Shown here in pieces: positions 1-5,368 of a DNA stretch of 12,597 nucleotides. This DNA comes from Myxococcota bacterium (GTDB lineage: Bacteria > Myxococcota_A > Polyangia > HGW-17). Within the stretch, counting starts at the first letter, position 1, and every line of letters begins with the position of its first letter. Position numbers and translations under genes: made by a program. The notes under the pieces are model-generated. The model saw only the letters and a program-made list of their open reading frames with translations, did not search any database and had not been told where the DNA came from. Location of the stretch: positions 1 through 12,597 of the forward strand of contig JAHJLU010000523.1 in assembly GCA_018821745.1 (NCBI GenBank), in the 5' to 3' direction.

Positions 1-666
1 AACGTGAACAATGTGAACAACAGCGGGCCCGGTGAGTGTACCGTGATCGATCTGCCCCGGCAGATGGAGTGCAATCCCGGCTATAAGTGCACCATTATGG
101 AAGTTGATGGTTCCATTGGATGCGTGAATAATGGCCCGCTCTCCATCGGAGATGTGTGCGTTCCCATATCTCCCGGGGTTACTCAGGACGGTTGTCCTGC
201 CCTCTCCGTGTGTGTCCCCAAAGATAGTGAGTTGGGGATCTGCCAGGCATATTGCGAGGCGCTCTACTATCCATGCCCGAGAGAAGGGGAGATCTGCTAT
301 ACCGAGGTTGATGTCGATGGAGGGACGGCCAAAATTTGTGAACCTGCCGATGAGTGTGATCCCTACTGGAATCCCTCTTTGGGTGCCGACGCTCGATACG
401 GGTGCGCCGCCGACGAATTCTGCTACGGCTTTATGGCCGGTGAAATGCAACGGAAATGCGTCTCTGAGAATGATTCAACCAAGGTGATCGGGGACAAGCT
501 CAAGGGTGAACCCTGTTCAGAATCTCTGGACTGCGCTCCGGGACATGTCTGCTTCGGCAGCCCTACCGAGGCGGTATGCAGCTACCTCTGTAACACCCAG
601 GAAGATTGTGGTATTGATTATTGTACCCGACTCTCCCCCGACGATGAATACGGTCTCTGTATGTAG
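1..666 (+). CDS. Cysteine-rich secreted protein, 3' part (5' end outside window)
   Basis: The frame is open from base 1 to the TAG at 664-666, so the gene begins upstream. The first visible residues are Asn-rich (NVNNVNNSG), like the spacer linkers that follow a signal or lipoprotein peptide in this bacterial group, so the window probably opens inside such a linker. The rest (about 210 residues) holds 24 cysteines, an even number, in units such as C-x5-C-x5-C (CSESLDCAPGHVC near visible residue 175). This points to a disulfide-stabilised protein outside the cytoplasm. No enzyme motif is visible. The next gene starts 36 bases after the stop on the same strand and has its own GGAG, so the two are probably co-transcribed. 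Cysteine-rich proteins of this kind are common in Myxococcota-like genomes and usually have no assigned function. A surface lipoprotein is likely but cannot be shown without the N-terminus. Confidence 0.8.
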   Translation, partial: NVNNVNNSGPGECTVIDLPRQMECNPGYKCTIMEVDGSIGCVNNGPLSIGDVCVPISPGVTQDGCPALSVCVPKDSELGICQAYCEALYYPCPREGEICYTEVDVDGGTAKICEPADECDPYWNPSLGADARYGCAADEFCYGFMAGEMQRKCVSENDSTKVIGDKLKGEPCSESLDCAPGHVCFGSPTEAVCSYLCNTQEDCGIDYCTRLSPDDEYGLCM

Positions 667-691
667 AAGAGGCTTTACCACCCCAATCCCC

Positions 692-695
692 GGAG
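692..695 (+). promoter_or_regulatory. Ribosome binding site GGAG that decides the start at 703
   Basis: GGAG sits 7 bases before the ATG at 703 but only 1 base before the in-frame ATG at 697. Initiation at 703 is therefore preferred. Confidence 0.6.
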
Positions 696-702
696 AATGA
701 AA

Positions 703-2112
703 ATGCAGCGATTTTTCCTTCTTTTCTGCCTGTTGGTGATTCCGTCCCTCTCTTTTGCAAACACTTCTTGGACCAGGGTCAATGGCCAGGAGGGGCAGGA
801 CAACTGGGTCTTCTCCATGGACGCCATCGACCCGAATACCGCATGGTTCATAGGCAGCGTTTCCAATAACGGAAACACGGAAATCAAAGGGTTTCGCATG
901 ACCAACGGGACCAGCTTCTCCTCCATGACCCTCCCCGTGGGAGGTGGAACCATGACCATGTTTACGGATCTGAGATTTGTGGATACCCAGGTCGGGTTTA
1001 TCACCGGAATGGATATTTCCCTTCCGTTTAAGGCCGATTTTTCCACGAATATTCTCTGGCGGACCACAAATGGCGGTGGATCATGGGAGCTGGTGGACGA
1101 CACCATCGACGAGATGATCATCCGCATGGCTGCGTTCCCTACGGGTGAGCTGTTCGCCGTATCCGACAAAAGTTTCTACGGGCTTTCGGGGAACACTCTG
1201 CAAAAGGGCGGAGCCGTGAGTATTGGAGATCTCTCTATCTCCACGCTCCATATGCTCACCCCCTATATGGGGTATATTGCCGGCGGTCAGGGGAGAAACG
1301 AGGAGAGCACCCAACTGCCCGGTCGCGGATTCGTGTTCAAAACCGTGGACGGTGGCGCCAACTGGGTTCCAGTGGTTCAGGAGCTGCCGTTCCAGGTCAC
1401 GGCCATCTGGTTTATCAATGAGAACATCGGGTACATTGGCGGGGATGACGGGACCAATGGATACCTGAGAGTGACTGTTGACGGAGGACAGACCTGGAGT
1501 GACCAGACTCTTCCCCTCCATCCTGAACTCACAATCGACATAGAGCTCCCCTTCAAGTTCTCCCAAACCATAGATCCTCTCCCCCCTTCCTCCATCTCAG
1601 CCATCAGGTTTTTTGACTGCGAGCGGGGGGTCGCGCTGGGGATGGCGTGCACGGGAAGCTGTGATACTCCGGATGAGGCAAGCTACCTCACCATTTTCAT
1701 GCGTACCTACGATGGCGGCATCACCTGGGTTATGGATCCCGATTATGAGGCCGTCATGGATGGATGGGGACAGATGGAGATGATGCCCAAGGTGGTCTCC
1801 GGCATGCAGGCCATGTCCTTTGTCTCCCCGAATAATGGCCTTATCGGGGGCCAGAATCTCATGGTGCTGCAATATACCGCCGACTCCCCTGAGGAGCTCC
1901 CCGAACCCGGTATTCCTTCCTGCAGTGGTTCAAATAACACCAACAACTCCACCACCAACAACACCAACAACGGGACCGGATTCAACGATGGGAGTGAATC
2001 CAGCGGTTGTGGTTGTGCCCACGCGGGTCAGTCCCGGGGATTCTCCCCTGCGGTGCTCTTTATGCTGAGTCTTTTCCTGGGCTTTGTTGCCCTCGGCCGC
2101 AGATATTCCTGA
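703..2112 (+). CDS. YCF48/BNR-type repeat protein with MYXO-CTERM-like tail
   Basis: This is a 469-residue exported protein. A signal peptide covers residues 1-19 (MQRFFLLF..., cut after SLSFA). The body has at least four Asp-box-like motifs of the form T-x-x-G-G-x-x-W at residues 121-128, 214-221, 258-265 and 335-342. These are typical of the beta-propeller blades in YCF48-like and sialidase-type BNR repeat proteins. An Asn/Thr/Ser linker (about 410-426) follows, then GCGC at 435-438, a hydrophobic helix (448-464) and a final RRYS. Cys-containing turn, helix and Arg cluster together match the MYXO-CTERM sorting signal, whose cysteine is known to be used by myxosortase for surface anchoring. 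A propeller displayed on the outer surface is therefore likely, while its ligand is unknown. The start at 703 is chosen over 697 on GGAG spacing. The gene converges on the transglycosylase gene with 21 bases between stops. No sialidase activity is claimed, because Asp-boxes are structural only. Confidence 0.85.
   Translation: MQRFFLLFCLLVIPSLSFANTSWTRVNGQEGQDNWVFSMDAIDPNTAWFIGSVSNNGNTEIKGFRMTNGTSFSSMTLPVGGGTMTMFTDLRFVDTQVGFITGMDISLPFKADFSTNILWRTTNGGGSWELVDDTIDEMIIRMAAFPTGELFAVSDKSFYGLSGNTLQKGGAVSIGDLSISTLHMLTPYMGYIAGGQGRNEESTQLPGRGFVFKTVDGGANWVPVVQELPFQVTAIWFINENIGYIGGDDGTNGYLRVTVDGGQTWSDQTLPLHPELTIDIELPFKFSQTIDPLPPSSISAIRFFDCERGVALGMACTGSCDTPDEASYLTIFMRTYDGGITWVMDPDYEAVMDGWGQMEMMPKVVSGMQAMSFVSPNNGLIGGQNLMVLQYTADSPEELPEPGIPSCSGSNNTNNSTTNNTNNGTGFNDGSESSGCGCAHAGQSRGFSPAVLFMLSLFLGFVALGRRYS
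1932..1971 (+). repeat. Asn/Thr codon repeat encoding a spacer linker
   Basis: Short direct repeats of the unit accaacaac encode the N-N-T-N-N-S-T-T-N-N-T-N-N linker of the YCF48-like protein. The linker separates the predicted propeller from the MYXO-CTERM-like anchor. Such tracts readily change length by slippage. Confidence 0.75.
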
Positions 2113-2133
2113 CGCGGTCGGTCAGGGTGTCTC

Positions 2134-4179
2134 TCAATTGCTGACAGGGTTGAAATGAGTGGGCCACGAGGGGGCAGTCTCTCCGAGCTCGCGGGCATAC
2201 AAGGTCCACCGTCCCACCACCAGTTTGACATAGGTACGGGTCTCTCCAAAGGGAATTTCTTCGATGAATTCGTCGGCGGCAATGGGCTTTTTGCGTCTCA
2301 GCCAGCGCCTGACCTGATGAGGACCGGCATTATAGGCGGCGATGGCCAGTGGCCAGTTCCCACCGAACATTTTGGCCAGTTTTGCCAGATATGCGGCGCC
2401 GAATTCAATGGCGATGCCAGGCTCGAGGAGTTCGCCCACGTGGAACTGCGTATGGCCCAAATCAGTGGCGATTTCATTTCCTGTGGGGGGGATCACCTGG
2501 AATAATCCGAGCGCCGATGCGTGACTGACGATAAATGGTTCAAAGTGGCTCTCGGAGAGCATCAGGCCATAAAGGAGGGCTGCGGGGACACCGTGCCGTG
2601 CCGCACTCTCCCGGACCTGTGAGAGGTATGGGCGGGGCAAATAGGTCCCCCATCGCGGGGCAAGGTGCGGCCAGCTCTGGGAGAGTGCCAGTTTGCTCTT
2701 AAGTTGGGGAGAGAGGGTACTCTTTTTTTGAATCCAGTCTCCTGTTTCCTTGCATTTTGGAGGGTTACCCTCCGCCAGGTCCCAACAGCGCCAGAGATCA
2801 AATTTTTGTTTTCGTCTCTTCTTTGACGTGGCGGAGAGACCCCGGTACAGGCATTCAGATGCCATTTTGGGCAGCCCCTGCTCAAGCAGAGAGAGTCCCA
2901 CCGAGAGCTGTCGATTGAGGGAAGCAGTTGCCAGCGCCCGGCTCAATTCCCAACCCCGTGGGGTTGCCGCGGAGATGAAGAGCGGCAGCGGTCGGGGATG
3001 ATTTGAGGAGCGTGCGTTCATGAGCGAGGAGAGGCGCATGTAGAAGCTGCGGACAGGTTTCCTGATTGCGATGGTGTGAGGGTAAAGGTCCTCCGAAATT
3101 TTCCGGATCCAGTAATCCAGCTTCTCCCTGTCCCGCCCCCAGACAGACTCCTGACTGCGCCTCCAGATCTTCAGGGCATCTTTTAATCTCCCTGTTTTAT
3201 AGGCGCTGTAGCCACGGACAAAATCCAGATAGGCACCCGTGGTCTTTGTGGAGGCAAGCAGGGTACGGATTGCCCGGTAGTCCCCCGCCAGGAGGAATGT
3301 CTTTACCGTGCTGCGGAGCAGTTTCATGGATGGTGAGGTGCGCCACAGGGCGAGGAGGGACTTGGCTTCCCGGGCAGGTGGTACCACGTGGATCCGGGCT
3401 CTTGTTGTCAATTTCTCTATTTCGGGAGTTTTTTTCTGATTTTTAAGGACTTCTAGGGCTTTTCCATACTCCCCTTTCATTATATGGTAGCGGGCTCGCC
3501 GCAGGGGGAGCTCGCAGGCTCCCATGAATTGGGGCACCAGATCCAGCTGTCCTCTCCGGAAGAGGGGGTCAAGGAGTGGTTTTCTCTGGGTGCAGGGGAT
3601 GGTTTTAATCAACTCCAACCGGGTGTTGGCATTGAGCGCTGCGGGAGCGTAAAAGAGCACAAACCTGAGGAGCTCTTTTTGGTTCTTCAATTCGTGGGTT
3701 TTTGCCGTGGCGAGCGCTTCGAGCAGATATTCTGTTCCTTTGGGGTGCCCAGGGAAACTCTTCCACAGGGTCATAAAAATGAACGCCTTTCCCGCTGGCC
3801 GGGCGAGCTCTGCGGCGATTCGGGCTATCCGAAGCCTGGGTGAGACGGCGCAGGGGTCCGAAGTGAGCCATTTTCCAAGGCCCGGGAGAAAAGCTCTCCC
3901 TGCAAGGATCTCCTTGAAAAAGGGATACACCTGGAGAATCACCTCTGTTTGTTTGTTTTTTTGCAGGGGCAGTGAGAGCAGGGATGCAAGGGCAAAGGAG
4001 CGGTACGGGGCAGGGAGTGCCTTGAGTTTTTCTACCCGGGAGAGGGCTGCAGTACTCTTCCCCCGCTGGATGAGGGAGAGCAGTGAATTGACTTCACGTG
4101 CGGATTTTCTCAGGTCGCTGTTGGGTGTTTCTTTGACAGGTTCCCCAAAAAGCAACAGGAATACGAAGAAATAGGTCAT
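2134..4179 (-). CDS. Soluble lytic murein transglycosylase (Slt-like)
   Basis: A 681-residue periplasmic enzyme of the family that cleaves the MurNAc-GlcNAc bond of peptidoglycan to form 1,6-anhydro ends. Residues 1-12 are hydrophobic (MTYFFVFLLLFG) and may act as an export signal, though no basic n-region is seen. Residues about 20-510 are helical, TPR-like and rich in Leu/Ala/Lys/Arg, matching the superhelical part of Slt70. The C-terminal SLT domain spans about 515-665. It has the ESHF motif with predicted catalytic Glu543, GLFQVIP (558-564), AYNAGP (615-620) and ETRTYVKLV (646-654). Slt70 of E. coli is similar in size (about 645 residues). The usual SxAGAxGLMQ appears here as SHASALGLFQ. 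The ATG overlaps the stop of the upstream CBM9-like gene as ATGA (4176-4179), and GGAGG lies just before it, so translation is probably coupled. It is the last gene of the TIG operon. Confidence 0.93.
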   Translation of the reverse strand: MTYFFVFLLLFGEPVKETPNSDLRKSAREVNSLLSLIQRGKSTAALSRVEKLKALPAPYRSFALASLLSLPLQKNKQTEVILQVYPFFKEILAGRAFLPGLGKWLTSDPCAVSPRLRIARIAAELARPAGKAFIFMTLWKSFPGHPKGTEYLLEALATAKTHELKNQKELLRFVLFYAPAALNANTRLELIKTIPCTQRKPLLDPLFRRGQLDLVPQFMGACELPLRRARYHIMKGEYGKALEVLKNQKKTPEIEKLTTRARIHVVPPAREAKSLLALWRTSPSMKLLRSTVKTFLLAGDYRAIRTLLASTKTTGAYLDFVRGYSAYKTGRLKDALKIWRRSQESVWGRDREKLDYWIRKISEDLYPHTIAIRKPVRSFYMRLSSLMNARSSNHPRPLPLFISAATPRGWELSRALATASLNRQLSVGLSLLEQGLPKMASECLYRGLSATSKKRRKQKFDLWRCWDLAEGNPPKCKETGDWIQKKSTLSPQLKSKLALSQSWPHLAPRWGTYLPRPYLSQVRESAARHGVPAALLYGLMLSESHFEPFIVSHASALGLFQVIPPTGNEIATDLGHTQFHVGELLEPGIAIEFGAAYLAKLAKMFGGNWPLAIAAYNAGPHQVRRWLRRKKPIAADEFIEEIPFGETRTYVKLVVGRWTLYARELGETAPSWPTHFNPVSN

Positions 4180-5351
4180 CTCCCTCCACTATATGTCCCG
4201 CTGGAGAAATAAAAAACTTCCTTTTTCGTGCTCCAGGGATACAGGTAATCTACCACTGCTTTGTCAGGAGTCACCCCTTTCCAGGATTTTTTCGTGATGC
4301 TTTTTGAGGCGCCGGAGAAGGTGAAGATTGCCTGGTATTTTTTGCCTTTTTTCCTGAACTGGTATTTATTTTTTATGAAATGGGTGCCGCTCTCGAACTC
4401 CAGCATGTGGGCGAACAACCGCTGGATCCCTTTTGAGTTCACGTGATAGATGCTCATTACAGTCCAGGTTGTCTCGCCGCTGCTGTATTTGAAGACGGTG
4501 ACAAATTCGGAGACACCATCGCCATCGAGGTCCATGATTTTAAAGCTCAGAACATTCTTTGCGTCGAAAGCCAGCGGAGTGTAGAAGAAGCTTGCGCCCA
4601 CGTCTCCCCCGATGATCGCCAGGAAACGATCCGCATAGACCGCCCGCTCCGACAGTTTGCCCGCCAGGAAATTACCGATGACGTCCATTTTAACATCGCT
4701 GCTGGAGATGGCCACCTTGTCCAAAAAGGAGTCCATGAGCAGTTTGGCTCCACCGAATTCCAGCCGGGTCATGGCCGAAGTCTTGATCCCGTCGAGGGTC
4801 ATAATGGTCTCCGGCATGCCTGCCACAGCGCTGTCCGTATCGTAGACGCTGAGGTTTATGGGCAGGAGTGGTGCGCCGTACTGCAGCCCGAACTGTCCCC
4901 AGGGAATTCCCAGCTCCAGGGCGTACCCGAACTCCTGCTTGACCACCTTCCCCCGCGCCTTTTTTGGGAGGCCTTTTACCACCCCTTTGAGGGAGTCGGT
5001 TGGCGGAAACACAGTAATTTTATTTCTCTTATTGTTAATAGTGAGGGTAAAATGGTCATTCTTGGTGCTCGGTCGTTTATCGCGGATAATCCGTGAGTCG
5101 ATCACCTCGATGAGAAAATAGAGCCCCTCATCTTTGACGTAGGAGCAGCGAAGGGCCACGCCCAGGTCTGTTTTTCCCCGCATGTTCTGTTTGCCCTTGA
5201 TGACATCGCCCGTCCCCAGGTTGAGGGGAGTGAGTTGGTCCCACTCATTAAGGATTCCTTCAACCCGGATGGCGCGTTTTTGCGACTCGGGGCACACGAG
5301 GCGGATGGGTGCCGAAAAGAGTGTGGTGGCTATAAGCAGAGTGGTAATCAT
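4176..5351 (-). CDS. Exported CBM9-like domain protein with a calcium-type DxDxDG loop
   Basis: A 391-residue protein. A short signal peptide (residues 1-14, MITTLLIATTLFSA) precedes a domain at about 28-200 that resembles the CBM9-like/DOMON-like fold. It has RVEGILNEWDQ (29-39), where EG...EW is the family opening motif, DHFTLTINN (99-107) and FGYALELGIPW (141-151). In related proteins this domain binds sugars or is an extracytoplasmic module of unknown ligand. The second half (about 210-391) is not recognised, except for DLDGDGVSE (274-282), which spaces acidic residues as in calcium-binding FG-GAP or EF-hand-like loops. The open frame extends to a GTG at 5357, but that codon overlaps the GAGG at 5357-5360, whereas the ATG at 5351 lies 5 bases from it, so the ATG is used. 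The gene begins 17 bases after the TIG gene stop and overlaps the transglycosylase start by 4 bases. Ligand unknown; polysaccharide binding is inferred. Confidence 0.75.
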   Translation of the reverse strand: MITTLLIATTLFSAPIRLVCPESQKRAIRVEGILNEWDQLTPLNLGTGDVIKGKQNMRGKTDLGVALRCSYVKDEGLYFLIEVIDSRIIRDKRPSTKNDHFTLTINNKRNKITVFPPTDSLKGVVKGLPKKARGKVVKQEFGYALELGIPWGQFGLQYGAPLLPINLSVYDTDSAVAGMPETIMTLDGIKTSAMTRLEFGGAKLLMDSFLDKVAISSSDVKMDVIGNFLAGKLSERAVYADRFLAIIGGDVGASFFYTPLAFDAKNVLSFKIMDLDGDGVSEFVTVFKYSSGETTWTVMSIYHVNSKGIQRLFAHMLEFESGTHFIKNKYQFRKKGKKYQAIFTFSGASKSITKKSWKGVTPDKAVVDYLYPWSTKKEVFYFSSGTYSGGR

Positions 5352-5356
5352 GATCA

Positions 5357-5360
5357 CCTC
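5357..5360 (-). promoter_or_regulatory. Ribosome binding site GAGG for the CBM9-like gene
   Basis: GAGG lies 5 bases before the ATG at 5351. It overlaps the alternative upstream GTG codon (5355-5357), so it cannot serve that codon. Confidence 0.55.
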
Positions 5361-5368
5361 GCAGTGTA

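Noticed and set aside
2093..2121. Hairpin around the YCF48-like gene stop (TCGGCCGC paired with GCGGTCGG, 13-base loop)
   Set aside because: The stem has G-T pairs and there is no T run on either side, so an intrinsic terminator is not supported.
4443..5096. Plus-strand open frame of 217 codons
   Set aside because: It is antisense to the CBM9-like gene, with no recognisable motif or good ribosome binding site.
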